From NCBI RefSeq assembly GCF_003007685.1, contig NZ_PXNN01000013.1, positions 310,001 to 374,000 on the forward strand: a stretch of DNA of 64,000 nucleotides. The letters run 5' to 3'. Each line of letters starts with the position of its first letter. The stretch's first letter is position 1. The notes beneath the pieces are model-generated. The model did not search any database. It had not been told where the DNA came from and saw only the letters and a program-made list of their open reading frames with translations. A program made the position numbers and the translations under genes. Shown piece by piece: positions 16,813 to 25,891 of the stretch. This DNA comes from Marinobacter halophilus. GTDB taxonomy: Bacteria > Pseudomonadota > Gammaproteobacteria > Pseudomonadales > Oleiphilaceae.

Positions 16813-18225
16813 ATGTCTGTCACCTCATCAGGTTCGGCCACCCAGTCCGGAGCGCTCGAAGGTTCCAACGCCAAACGCGGCCTCTGGTCTTCGCGTCTCG
16901 CATTTGTCCTGGCCGCCACCGGCTCTGCCGTCGGCCTGGGCAATATCTGGAAATTCCCCTATGTAACGGGAGAGAACGGCGGCGGCGCTTTCGTTCTGGT
17001 GTATCTGCTATGCATCGCCATCGTCGGCATTCCCATCATGATGGCCGAAGTTATGATTGGCCGACGCGGCGGCCACAGCCCGGTCAACAGCCTGCGACTC
17101 ATTACCGAGCGCGACGGGCTGAAGCCCGCCTGGAAACTGGTGGGCGCCATCGGTGTCCTGGCAGGCTTTCTGATTCTCTCGTTTTATTCCGTGATTGGCG
17201 GCTGGGCCATCAGCTACGTTGGCACCACTGCCAGCGGCCAGCTCGCGGGCCAGTCCGCCGATGCCGTAGGCGCCATTTTTTCCGGGCTTCTGAGCAACCC
17301 GACAACGCTGTTAGCCTGGCATACCCTGTTCATGGGGCTGGTCATGCTGGTCGTTGCACGCGGCGTACGCTCCGGCCTGGAGCGAGCCGTTAGCATACTG
17401 ATGCCAGCCCTGTTCCTGTTGCTGCTGATCGTTGTGGGTTACGCCATGACCACCGGACACTTCGGCCAGGCTGTCGCTTTTTTGTTCCAGCCTGACTTCA
17501 CGAAACTGACCACTTCCGGTGTACTCGTGGCCCTGGGGCACGCGTTCTTCACCCTGAGCCTGGGTATGGCGGTGATGATGGCTTATGGCTCCTACCTGCC
17601 CAAAAACATCTCCATCGCCAAAACCTCGATCACCGTCTCGGTCATCGATACCGGCGTGGCTCTTCTGGCCGGCCTGGCGATTTTCCCGATCGTGTTCGCC
17701 AATGGGCTTGAGCCTAGCGCGGGGCCCGGCCTGATCTTCCAGACCCTGCCACTGGCTTTCGGCCAGATGCCAATGGGCACCTTGTTCGGGACCCTTTTCT
17801 TCGTGCTGCTTATTTTCGCTGCATGGACGTCGGGGATTTCCCTGCTGGAGCCAATTGTCGAATGGCTGGAAGAGCAGAAAGGCATGAACCGTGCCGTCAG
17901 TACCCTGGCGGCCGGCATCGTTTGCTGGACACTTGGTATCGCCTCTATCCTGTCTCTGAATCTCTGGGCCGACTTCGCCCCTCTGGGCTTCATACCGATG
18001 CTGGAAGGCAAGACCATCTTCGATCTTCTGGACTTCTTTACGGCCAACATCCTACTGCCTCTGGGCGGCTTGCTGGTTGCCTTGTTTGCAGGTTGGGTCA
18101 TGTCCCGGCAAGCCATGGAAAACGAACTGTCGCTGTCGCCCGCGATGTTCAATCTATGGTTCGTTACCATCCGCTTCATTGCTCCGATCGCAGTGGCCGT
18201 GGTTTTTATCTATAACTTGCTGTAG
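16813..18225 (+). CDS. sodium-dependent amino acid symporter (NSS family)
   Basis: Inner-membrane Na+-coupled symporter of 470 residues with about 11-12 hydrophobic segments, the neurotransmitter:sodium symporter family (LeuT/TnaT/MhsT type). The N-terminus has SSRLAFVLAATGSAVGLGNIWKFPY near residue 29, which holds the TM1 substrate and Na+ site (GSAVGLGNIWKFPY), followed by ENGGGAFVLVYL of TM2. TM8-like AWTSGISLLEP supplies further Na+ ligands. GGAG precedes the ATG. Context with leucine dehydrogenase and the 2-oxoacid oxidoreductase suggests uptake of branched or aromatic amino acids; this is inference. Confidence 0.9.
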   Translation: MSVTSSGSATQSGALEGSNAKRGLWSSRLAFVLAATGSAVGLGNIWKFPYVTGENGGGAFVLVYLLCIAIVGIPIMMAEVMIGRRGGHSPVNSLRLITERDGLKPAWKLVGAIGVLAGFLILSFYSVIGGWAISYVGTTASGQLAGQSADAVGAIFSGLLSNPTTLLAWHTLFMGLVMLVVARGVRSGLERAVSILMPALFLLLLIVVGYAMTTGHFGQAVAFLFQPDFTKLTTSGVLVALGHAFFTLSLGMAVMMAYGSYLPKNISIAKTSITVSVIDTGVALLAGLAIFPIVFANGLEPSAGPGLIFQTLPLAFGQMPMGTLFGTLFFVLLIFAAWTSGISLLEPIVEWLEEQKGMNRAVSTLAAGIVCWTLGIASILSLNLWADFAPLGFIPMLEGKTIFDLLDFFTANILLPLGGLLVALFAGWVMSRQAMENELSLSPAMFNLWFVTIRFIAPIAVAVVFIYNLL

Positions 18226-18232
18226 CCCCACC

Positions 18233-18263
18233 AAGAGGGGTGGCACCCGCCGCCCCTCTTTCC
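18233..18263 (+). terminator. probable terminator after the NSS symporter
   Basis: AAGAGGGG (18233-18240) pairs exactly with CCCCTCTT (18253-18260) with a 12-base loop, eight bases after the stop codon. Only three T follow, so termination may be partial. Confidence 0.6.
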
Positions 18264-18403
18264 GCTCCGGAACCGCACTTTTTCGCTCCATCACACATCG
18301 TTAAGCAACTGTGACCATATTCTGTCCCTTTATAACCGACCGAATAGGAAGGTAGTTCCGTAAAATCGATCTTGTAGAACAATGAATCACAGAGGGCATA
18401 ACC

Positions 18404-19231
18404 ATGTCAGCAGTAACTGCTTCGTTTCCCGTACGCCGTCAGAACTTCGGTTTTGAAGACGTGCCCCGGCACTGGGTCGACAGTGACCCCTTTATGACAC
18501 ACCTGTTTAATGCCCTGTCGGCGCTGTTTCCGGACGGTGAACGTTTTTTTGTGGACAGTGTTCGCGCAGTGCGCGATCAGATTAACGATCCCCAACTGCA
18601 GAAAGACATCGGCGCGTTCATCGGCCAGGAGGCCATGCACGCAAAAGAGCACGGTCACTTCAATGACGGCGCGATTAACCAGGGTTTTGACATCAAGAAA
18701 CTGGAACGCTGGACCCGAGGTTTTCTGTCAGCAAAGGATCTGCCCCTGCTCAACAATAAGCGCGTTCACCTGGCGGCCACCGTCGCCCTCGAACACTTTA
18801 CCGGCATTCTGTCGGCCCAGTTGCTCAAGCGCGAAGACCTGATCAACGCCATTGATCCTTCTATGCGCACGTTGTGGGCATGGCACTGCGTTGAAGAGAA
18901 CGAACACAAGGCCGTGGCCTTCGACACATACGAAACGCTCTACGACAAGACCGTGGCGGACTATGCCATTCGCATGGGCACCATGGCACTGATCACCGCC
19001 CTGATCATGGTCGCCATACACTCTTTTATCGTGGAGCTGATGCGCGAAGACAAGCAATTGCTGAACCTGCGGTCCTGGGCGAAAGGCCTGAACCGGGTGT
19101 GGGGTCCGAAGGGTCTTTTCACGGCGATCATTCCGGAATACGTGGACTACTTCAAGCCGGACTTTCACCCCTGGCAGCACGATACCGAATTCCTGCTTCA
19201 CAAGTGGCGCAAGCAACTAGGCTTTTCCTGA
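18404..19231 (+). CDS. metal-dependent hydrolase (PF10118, COG3687)
   Basis: Protein of 275 residues in the PF10118 family, annotated as predicted metal-dependent hydrolases. Helical Glu/His motifs suit a diiron-type site: FIGQEAMHAKEH near residue 72-83, LEHFTG near 130 and HCVEENEHKAVAFD near 161-174. One hydrophobic segment (TMALITALIMVAIHSFI, near 192) may anchor or insert into the membrane. The true reaction is unknown; the family resembles ferritin-like fatty acid enzymes in these motifs. It stands alone between a promoter region of 178 bases and a convergent gene. Confidence 0.82.
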   Translation: MSAVTASFPVRRQNFGFEDVPRHWVDSDPFMTHLFNALSALFPDGERFFVDSVRAVRDQINDPQLQKDIGAFIGQEAMHAKEHGHFNDGAINQGFDIKKLERWTRGFLSAKDLPLLNNKRVHLAATVALEHFTGILSAQLLKREDLINAIDPSMRTLWAWHCVEENEHKAVAFDTYETLYDKTVADYAIRMGTMALITALIMVAIHSFIVELMREDKQLLNLRSWAKGLNRVWGPKGLFTAIIPEYVDYFKPDFHPWQHDTEFLLHKWRKQLGFS

Positions 19232-19267
19232 AGCCTTGCTCTGAAGCCAATCAATCAAGACCGCTCC

Positions 19268-19291
19268 GGCGAGGCCCTCACGGGTCTCGCC
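19268..19291. terminator. hairpin between convergent genes
   Basis: GGCGAGGCCC and GGGTCTCGCC pair around a TCAC loop with one G-T wobble. It lies between the hydrolase gene and the leftward methyltransferase-like gene, but neither strand shows a T run after it, so a terminator role is only likely. Confidence 0.45.
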
Positions 19292-19313
19292 AGTGGCCAC
19301 TCCCTCCGAATGA

Positions 19314-20045
19314 TCAGCCAGGCTTGCGGGCCACGTACACGGTGTTGAACGACTCTTTGTTCTGGAACGGATTGAAGAAGCTTACAATGTGGCAGTCAAC
19401 ATCGGTGAATACATCCCGCAAAACGGCCATAAATTCGTCGTCTTCGCCTTCGTTCGACCACATGGCAAACACGCCCAGTGGCTTGAGCTGCCGCGCCATC
19501 AGGCTGAGTTTGTGAGCGGTGTAGAAGCTGGCGCTGGAATCGTGCAGTAAGGCCCGGGGCGAGTGGTCGATATCGAGCAGGATAGCGTCGAACTGCTTGC
19601 CCGGTGCACCGGGGTCAAAGCCACCGGTTTCCGGGTCGGCAATGGCGAGATCGAAGAAACTGCCCTGGACGTAGCGGTTACGAGGATCGGCATTGAGGTC
19701 TTTGCCCAGTGGCACAAGCTCTTGCTGGTGCCAGCCGATCACTGGCTGCAAGTACTCCACCACAAGCAGTTCGCTCACGCGCTGGTGTTTGAGGGCTGCA
19801 ACGGCAGTGTAACCCAAGCCCAAGCCGCCAACGACGACGCTCAGGTTGTCGCCTTCGGTTTCACCCAGTCCGATGTCGGAGAGCGCCACTTCGGCATCCA
19901 CGAACATGCTGGACATAAGAAATTCCTCGCCCAGCTTCACTTCGTAAATATCCCGCTCACCCAGCGCCGGAATCCGCCGGCGGCGCAAGGTAATCTCCCC
20001 GATCACCGAGGGCTGGCTGTCAATTTGCTCGAAAAGCAGTCCCAT
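19314..20045 (-). CDS. spermidine synthase-like methyltransferase-fold protein
   Basis: Protein of 243 residues with a spermidine/spermine synthase-like fold. The nucleotide-binding strand reads VVVGGLGLGYTAVAAL near residue 69, the acidic end of the second strand VEYLQPV follows, and FDAILLDIDHSP near 152 corresponds to the catalytic D(x)D(x)P region of the family. No S-adenosylmethionine decarboxylase is nearby, and related short proteins have no proven polyamine activity. Eight bases separate it from the upstream DUF1415 gene, so they are likely cotranscribed. Either an aminopropyltransferase or another SAM/dcSAM-using enzyme is possible. Confidence 0.7.
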   Translation of the reverse strand: MGLLFEQIDSQPSVIGEITLRRRRIPALGERDIYEVKLGEEFLMSSMFVDAEVALSDIGLGETEGDNLSVVVGGLGLGYTAVAALKHQRVSELLVVEYLQPVIGWHQQELVPLGKDLNADPRNRYVQGSFFDLAIADPETGGFDPGAPGKQFDAILLDIDHSPRALLHDSSASFYTAHKLSLMARQLKPLGVFAMWSNEGEDDEFMAVLRDVFTDVDCHIVSFFNPFQNKESFNTVYVARKPG

Positions 20046-20052
20046 TTACACT

Positions 20053-20616
20053 CTACTCCCCGGTGGGCTGTGAATTCTTGATACAGCCTGCAAGGATCTG
20101 CCTCATCTTCTCGGCACCAAGCTCGTTCATTAAAGCGATGTTGCGATCCGGGATTCCATCCACATCCGGATGGCTATCAATCGCAGCTTCCAGACTCGCT
20201 TCCCGCAACAAATGCAGCATAGGGTACGGCGAACGATTGGTGTAGTTCTCCGCCGCACCCGGCTCGGTCTCGGCGAACTGGTAGTCCGGGTGAAAACTGG
20301 CGACCTGGTAAATCCCTTCCAGCTCCAGATACGCCACCAGGCCTTCGGCGGTGTCCAGGAACTCGTTGTAGGCATCAAAATCCTGCAAAACACCCGGATG
20401 AATCAACAGGGTGGTCTCGATATCCGGCTCGTCCTCAAGCCGCTGCAGTTCGGCATGCAGGGCCTTCAGAAGATCGTCTTCGTTCTCCGCGTCCGTCATC
20501 ACAAAGCGGACCCGGTCTCTGACCAGTTCCCGCTTCGCAAACGGGCACAGGTTGTAGCCAACCACAACGTCTTCCACCCATTTACGGGTGGCGTTAACAA
20601 TTTGAGCTTCGCTCAT
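20053..20616 (-). CDS. DUF1415 family protein
   Basis: Protein of 187 residues of the DUF1415 family, function unknown. The conserved N-terminal block WVEDVVVGYNLCPFAKRE near residue 13 includes a CPFA motif, and later blocks VASFHPDYQFAE and SPYPMLHLLRE are typical. The third codon Met at 20616 is chosen over the Met at 20622 because AAGGA is then seven bases upstream. No signal peptide. It precedes the spermidine synthase-like gene in a probable two-gene operon. Confidence 0.85.
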   Translation of the reverse strand: MSEAQIVNATRKWVEDVVVGYNLCPFAKRELVRDRVRFVMTDAENEDDLLKALHAELQRLEDEPDIETTLLIHPGVLQDFDAYNEFLDTAEGLVAYLELEGIYQVASFHPDYQFAETEPGAAENYTNRSPYPMLHLLREASLEAAIDSHPDVDGIPDRNIALMNELGAEKMRQILAGCIKNSQPTGE

Positions 20617-20681
20617 CTTCATGTCCTTAATTCAGTCGAAGCCCACTCCACAGTCGAAGCGGGCGGCACCCAGCTTCGTAC

Positions 20682-22268
20682 TCAGAAGTAACCCTGGCCC
20701 CGAAGGTAATCATCATAACTGCCGCTGAAGTCGGTAATGCCATCCGCCTTCAACTCAATGATCCGCGTCGCCAGAGAAGAAACAAACTCCCGATCGTGAC
20801 TGACGAAAATCAGCGTGCCCGGATAGTTCTCCAGTGCCAGGTTCAGCGCCTCGATGGACTCCATGTCCAGGTGGTTGGTCGGCTCATCCATCAGCATCAC
20901 GTTCGGGCGCTGCAGAATCAGTTTACCGAACAGCATGCGCCCCTGCTCACCACCCGAAATCACCCGCACCGATTTGCCGATATCATCCCCGGAGAACAAC
21001 ATCCGCCCCAGCGTGCCGCGCACCAGCTGCTCGCCGCCGGTAGTCCACTGCGCCATCCAGTCTGACAGAGTATCGTCGTCTGCAAAGTCAGCGGTATGAT
21101 CCTGCGCGAAGTAGCCAACTTGCGCACTGTCGGTCCACTTTACTTCACCGCTATCCGGCTCGTAAGCGCCAGCCAGACACTGCAGCAGAGTGGTTTTACC
21201 AATACCGTTCGGGCCGATGATCGCCACCCGCTCGCCGGCTTCAACCTGCAGATTCAGATTCTCGAACAACGGCTTCTCATCAAAGCCCTTGCTCATGTTT
21301 TTCAGGGTCACCGCTTGACGATGCAGCTTCTTGTCCTGCTCAAAGCGGATAAACGGGCTTATCCGGCTAGAGGGTTTCACTTCTTCCAGCTGGATTTTGT
21401 CGATCTGCTTGGCCCGGGAGGTCGCCTGCTTCGCCTTGGAAGCATTCGCGGAGAAGCGGCTGACAAATTGCTGCAGTTCGGAAATTTGGGCTTTCTTCTT
21501 GGCGTTGTCTGACAACATACGCTCGCGGGCCTGGGTGGCGGCGGTCATGTATTCGTCGTAGTTGCCCGGGAACAGGCGCAGCTCACCGTAATCCAGATCC
21601 GCCATGTGGGTGCACACGCTGTTCAGAAAATGGCGGTCGTGAGAGATGATGATCATGGTGCTGTTTCTAGCCACCAGAATGCTTTCCAGCCAGCGGATGG
21701 TGTTGATATCCAGGTGGTTGGTGGGCTCGTCCAGCAGCAGCACGTCCGGGTCTGAGAACAGCGCCTGAGCCAGCAGAACCCGCAGCTTCCAGCCCGGGGC
21801 CAGAGCGCTCATGGGGCCGTTGTGCTGGTCCAGGGGAATATCCAGGCCTAGCAGCAGTTCACCGGCGCGGGATTCGGCGGTGTAGCCATCCATTTCGGCA
21901 AACTCCACTTCCAGGTCCGCTACCGCCATGCCGTCTTCTTCGCTCATTTCAGGCAGGGAATAGATGCGGTCCCGCTCTTTTTTCACGTGCCACAGGTCTT
22001 CATGACCCATGATCACGGTATCGATCACGGTACAATCTTCGAAGGCAAACTGATCCTGGCGCAATTTACCAAGACGGACGTTCGGATCGAGCATGACCTG
22101 GCCGGCAGAGGGCTCGAGGTCGCCGCCCAAGATTTTCATCAAGGTGGATTTACCGCAACCGTTCGCCCCGATCAGGCCGTAACGGTTACCGTTGCCAAAT
22201 TTGGCAGATACGTTTTCAAACAGGGGCTTGGCCCCGAATTGCATGGTGATATTGGCGGTAGAAATCAA
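20682..22268 (-). CDS. ybiT: ABC-F translation ATPase YbiT
   Basis: ABC-F family protein of 528 residues, almost the length of E. coli YbiT (530), and very like it throughout. Two ATPase domains: Walker A GANGCGKS near residue 35 and GPNGIGKT in the second half; Walker [12 protein letters not shown] and [10 protein letters not shown]; the first signature is the unusual [15 protein letters not shown] of YbiT. The linker ([22 protein letters not shown]) is the P-site tRNA interaction region of ABC-F proteins. ABC-F proteins bind the ribosomal E site and resolve stalled translation. The start codon is TTG at 22268 aligning with the YbiT N-terminus. Confidence 0.94.
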   Translation of the reverse strand: MISTANITMQFGAKPLFENVSAKFGNGNRYGLIGANGCGKSTLMKILGGDLEPSAGQVMLDPNVRLGKLRQDQFAFEDCTVIDTVIMGHEDLWHVKKERDRIYSLPEMSEEDGMAVADLEVEFAEMDGYTAESRAGELLLGLDIPLDQHNGPMSALAPGWKLRVLLAQALFSDPDVLLLDEPTNHLDINTIRWLESILVARNSTMIIISHDRHFLNSVCTHMADLDYGELRLFPGNYDEYMTAATQARERMLSDNAKKKAQISELQQFVSRFSANASKAKQATSRAKQIDKIQLEEVKPSSRISPFIRFEQDKKLHRQAVTLKNMSKGFDEKPLFENLNLQVEAGERVAIIGPNGIGKTTLLQCLAGAYEPDSGEVKWTDSAQVGYFAQDHTADFADDDTLSDWMAQWTTGGEQLVRGTLGRMLFSGDDIGKSVRVISGGEQGRMLFGKLILQRPNVMLMDEPTNHLDMESIEALNLALENYPGTLIFVSHDREFVSSLATRIIELKADGITDFSGSYDDYLRGQGYF

Positions 22269-22463
22269 GAAAAGAACCTATCAGCGTGAGGGCCGGCGCC
22301 GAGCCGGCTAGAGAAAGCCGGCATTGTACAGGTTTACCCGCAGGACTGTGAGGCCGCAGAAACACGGATAAAAAGCGCTTGCCTCTGGCCGGCTGTGCGG
22401 GCAGCATTCAGGGTCTGACGGTTTCGTCCGTAAACCTCTCCATCCAACAACAGGATATTGATC

Positions 22464-22742
22464 ATGGCACAAGCAACCGCACGCCACATTCTGGTAGACA
22501 GCGAAGCGAAATGTGAAGAACTGAAAAAAGCCATCGAAGGTGGCCAGGATTTCGCCGAAGTGGCCAAGCAACACTCCTCCTGCCCGTCCGGCCGTAACGG
22601 CGGCGACCTGGGCTCTTTCGGCCCCGGCCAGATGGTTCCCGAGTTCGACAAGGTAGTCTTCAGCGGCGACCTGAACACTGTGATCGGGCCGGTCAAGACC
22701 CAGTTCGGCTACCACCTGCTGGAAGTGACTTCTCGCAGCTGA
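22464..22742 (+). CDS. ppiC: peptidyl-prolyl cis-trans isomerase, parvulin type
   Basis: Single-domain cytoplasmic parvulin of 92 residues, the size of E. coli PpiC (93). It begins ATARHILVDSEAKCEEL, has the conserved GGDLGSFGPGQMVPEFDKVVFS region and ends FGYHLLEVTSRS, all family landmarks including the His in the first and last strands. It catalyses proline isomerisation in protein folding. The ATG at 22464 is preceded by CAGGA; an in-frame TTG at 22458 is less likely. It is divergent from ybiT and stands alone. Confidence 0.93.
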   Translation: MAQATARHILVDSEAKCEELKKAIEGGQDFAEVAKQHSSCPSGRNGGDLGSFGPGQMVPEFDKVVFSGDLNTVIGPVKTQFGYHLLEVTSRS

Positions 22743-22751
22743 GGAAAGCCC

Positions 22752-22782
22752 GCCGTCTGCAGGGCCAGAACCTGCAGACGGC
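22752..22782. terminator. perfect 12-bp hairpin after ppiC
   Basis: GCCGTCTGCAGG (22752-22763) and CCTGCAGACGGC (22771-22782) pair perfectly around a seven-base loop, nine bases after ppiC. No T run follows on either strand, so it is a strong hairpin between convergent genes rather than a standard terminator. Confidence 0.6.
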
Positions 22783-22840
22783 ATGGTCATCTAGAGTTCC
22801 CCGCCAGTCACCCCGATCACATTAGGTCTTCCTTCAGCAG

Positions 22841-25800
22841 TTAAACTGCCCGCTTCTGGACCTTGAACAAAAAAGCATAGCCGACCGGCACAAATACCAG
22901 GGTAAGCACCACAGACAGACCCAGACCAGCCATGATCGCAATCGCCATGGGCGCCCAGAACGGCCCGGACAATGCCAGCGGCAAGAGGCCCAATACCGTC
23001 GTCAGCGTGGTCAGAACAATAGGCCGGACTCTACTGATCGCAGCAGCCACCAACGCCTTGTAATGATCTTGCTGCCTTTGTTGCTCAAGCTCTATCTGCT
23101 CGATCATAACCACAGCATTCCGGATGATCATCCCGGACAGGCTCATCGTCCCCAAAAGCGCCATAAAACCAAAGGGCTGATTGAACGCCAGTAAGCCTGC
23201 GGTTACCCCAATCACCCCCAGCGGCACGGTCATCATGACCAACAGGGTTTTCCGGTAGCTGTTGAACTGGAACATCAGGACCAGAATCATCAAACCCAGC
23301 ACCACCGGCACCGGCGCCAGCACACCTGCTCTGGCTTCAGCGGCCTGAGCCACTTCACCATCCCAATAGGTACGGTAACCCGCCGGCAGCTCAAAGCCGG
23401 CCATGGCATCGTCAATGCGACCCTGAACGTTCGCGGCGGTTTGGTCGGGATGCAAGTCTGCCTGCAGGGTAACGGCTCGCTCACGATCGTGGCGCCAGAT
23501 CATACCTGGACCCCACCCAAGACTGACCGTCGCCATTTGCGCCAGAGGCACCGGTGCTCCACCTTCATCCGGCCATACAACCATGGTTCCAATGCGAGAG
23601 GGATCTGCCCGTTCACTTAACGGGAATCGCCAAATAATCGGGATACGTTTGTCATCCTCGTGGTATACGCCAATTGCTTGTCCAGCGAACGCGGTATTCA
23701 AAGCCTCATTGATAGCCGTTGATGAAACACCGCTGCGCCGAGCCCGGTCCTGATCCACTTCAATGGTAATTCGTGGTCGCGCTTGCCGCCAATCATCCCG
23801 CAAATCGGCCACACCCGGCGTTGCAGCCATGATTGCACCCAGTTCCGAAGCAAGGTCTCGAAGCTTCTGCTGATCAGGCCCGGTTACCCTCAACTGCAAG
23901 GGGAAACGAACCGGCTCTCCCAGCTGCATGGCGCGCACTCTTGGCTGGGCGTCAGGAAACGCAGATCGTAGCTGTTCTGCAACGGCCTGCATGGTGTCAT
24001 CCAGCCGGTCTACTGAATCCAGGTTCACCAGAATCTGACCAAATGCCGGGTTCGCCGGCTCCGGAATCATAGGCAGATAGAACCGAGGGGCTCCTTCACC
24101 AATAAACGACGTTATGTTGCTGATGCCCGGTTGTTCGAGCAAAAAGGTCTCGATCTCTGACATATCGTTCGCGGTCTGCTCTATCCGGCTTCCCTCCGGC
24201 AACCAATAATCAACCAAAAACTGCGCTCGCTGGGCCGGCGGAAAAAATATCTGAGGAATCAGAGTAAACGCCAGCATGGCCGCCAGAAATGCCCCACCAA
24301 TAACCGTCAGCGTAATCGCTCTGTAAGCCAGAACCCGGTGATACGTTCGCTCGCAAAACTCATAGAAGCGCGCCTGAACACCGTCGCTATCGCCCGAGTC
24401 TGCGCCGGCTTTCAAATAGCGGTGGGCCAGCAGAGGAGTGAACGTCATCGCCAGAACCCATGAGATCAACAAACTGGCCGCCACCACCCAGAAAAGTGAT
24501 CGAGTAAATTCACCGGTCGTTGTTTGTGTCAATACAATCGGAGAAAACGCCAGTATTGCGATCAATGTTGCCGACAACAGGGGCCAAAAGGTTTCAGCTA
24601 CCGACTGGGTAATGGCCTCGAGCCGGTCGACTCCCTGACGCATCCGGGTCTGAATCAGCTCAGAAACAACAATCGCGTTATCAACCAGCATGCCCAGAAC
24701 AATCACCAGCGCGCCCAGTGAGACCCGGTGCAGATCGATGTTCATCAAAAACATGCATAAAAACGTTGCCATGATTGTCAGGGGTACACCGACACTGACA
24801 ATCAATCCGGTCCGGAACCCCAGGGACAGCATCAAAACCCCGATTACGATCAACACGGCGGTCACCAGGCTGGTGACGAACTCGCCAATGGCCTGCTCTA
24901 CCTGGTCCGCCTGGAGTGCAATGGCGCCGACCTCTACGCCCACCGGTAACCGGTCATTCAACTGGCCCAAGGTAGCCTGAATGCGCTCATTCAAGTCAAC
25001 GATATTGGCGCCGGTAACAGGAACAACACCCAGTGAAAGTGCTGCCTCGCCATTAAACCGCAACATGGCTTCGGGCGGCTCTGCGTAACCACGGTGCACC
25101 TCGGCAAAATCAGACACCCGGATCAACTGACCGGATACCGGGCTGCGAATCGCCAACTCAGCCAGCTCTTCTACCGACAGCAATACGCCCGTTGCGTAGA
25201 TACCCAGCCGTCGAGGCCCCAGATCCACCATGCCACCGGGTGCGACCACGTTTTGCCGCTGCAGTGCGGCAACCACCAGGTTCGGCGTTAATCCCAGCTC
25301 GGCAATTTTTGCTCGACTGGTTTCGAGAAACACACGTTCACCCTGGTCCCCGAATATTTCAACTTTACCGACCTGGTCAACCCGGAGCAGTTCCTGCCTC
25401 AAAAAGTCAGTAATGTCTCTGAGCTCGGCATAGCTATAGCCGTCTCCGGTTACCGATAGCAGAGAGCTGTATACGTCACCGAACTCGTCATTAACAAGCG
25501 GGCCGCGAACCGTACCCGGCAGTTCAGCCGACGCCCGGAAGACCTTTTTACGGAGCTCATCCCATATCTGTCTGAGCTGCTCACCGCCGTATTGCTCACC
25601 AACATGCACATAGATGACAGATACACCTTCCCGGCTAAAAGACTCCAGTTCGTCCAGCTCACCAAGTTGCTGAATCTCCCGTTCGAGCACCTCCGTCACT
25701 TCCTGTTCGACCCGATGAGCATCGGCGCCGGGATACTGCGTAATAACCACGGCCGTGCGGATGGTAAACTCCGGATCCTCAAGCTGACCGAGCTTAAATA

Positions 25801-25891
25801 ACGAGAAAAAGCCAATAAGGGCGACAACAAGCACCGTAAAGCCCAGAGCGCGGTGCTTTCGGATCGAGGCCTCTGCAATCACCCGGTTCAT
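22841..25891 (-). CDS. RND efflux transporter permease (AcrB/D/F family)
   Basis: Inner-membrane RND pump of 1016 residues with the twofold layout of one membrane segment, a large periplasmic loop and six further segments, repeated. Family motifs include the N-terminal helix and PGADAHRVEQEV near 53, and the TM4 region GMLVDNAIVVSELI near 398. AcrB has two Asp in this place (LVDDAIVV) and here the second is Asn, a variant also seen in part of the family; proton relay would rest on the remaining Asp. The gene overlaps the adaptor gene by four bases (ATGA). No outer-membrane factor gene is adjacent, so a TolC elsewhere is needed. Substrates unknown. Confidence 0.9.
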   Translation of the reverse strand: MNRVIAEASIRKHRALGFTVLVVALIGFFSLFKLGQLEDPEFTIRTAVVITQYPGADAHRVEQEVTEVLEREIQQLGELDELESFSREGVSVIYVHVGEQYGGEQLRQIWDELRKKVFRASAELPGTVRGPLVNDEFGDVYSSLLSVTGDGYSYAELRDITDFLRQELLRVDQVGKVEIFGDQGERVFLETSRAKIAELGLTPNLVVAALQRQNVVAPGGMVDLGPRRLGIYATGVLLSVEELAELAIRSPVSGQLIRVSDFAEVHRGYAEPPEAMLRFNGEAALSLGVVPVTGANIVDLNERIQATLGQLNDRLPVGVEVGAIALQADQVEQAIGEFVTSLVTAVLIVIGVLMLSLGFRTGLIVSVGVPLTIMATFLCMFLMNIDLHRVSLGALVIVLGMLVDNAIVVSELIQTRMRQGVDRLEAITQSVAETFWPLLSATLIAILAFSPIVLTQTTTGEFTRSLFWVVAASLLISWVLAMTFTPLLAHRYLKAGADSGDSDGVQARFYEFCERTYHRVLAYRAITLTVIGGAFLAAMLAFTLIPQIFFPPAQRAQFLVDYWLPEGSRIEQTANDMSEIETFLLEQPGISNITSFIGEGAPRFYLPMIPEPANPAFGQILVNLDSVDRLDDTMQAVAEQLRSAFPDAQPRVRAMQLGEPVRFPLQLRVTGPDQQKLRDLASELGAIMAATPGVADLRDDWRQARPRITIEVDQDRARRSGVSSTAINEALNTAFAGQAIGVYHEDDKRIPIIWRFPLSERADPSRIGTMVVWPDEGGAPVPLAQMATVSLGWGPGMIWRHDRERAVTLQADLHPDQTAANVQGRIDDAMAGFELPAGYRTYWDGEVAQAAEARAGVLAPVPVVLGLMILVLMFQFNSYRKTLLVMMTVPLGVIGVTAGLLAFNQPFGFMALLGTMSLSGMIIRNAVVMIEQIELEQQRQQDHYKALVAAAISRVRPIVLTTLTTVLGLLPLALSGPFWAPMAIAIMAGLGLSVVLTLVFVPVGYAFLFKVQKRAV

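Noticed and set aside
22458-22463. TTG start for ppiC
   Set aside because: The ATG at 22464 gives the normal length and N-terminus.
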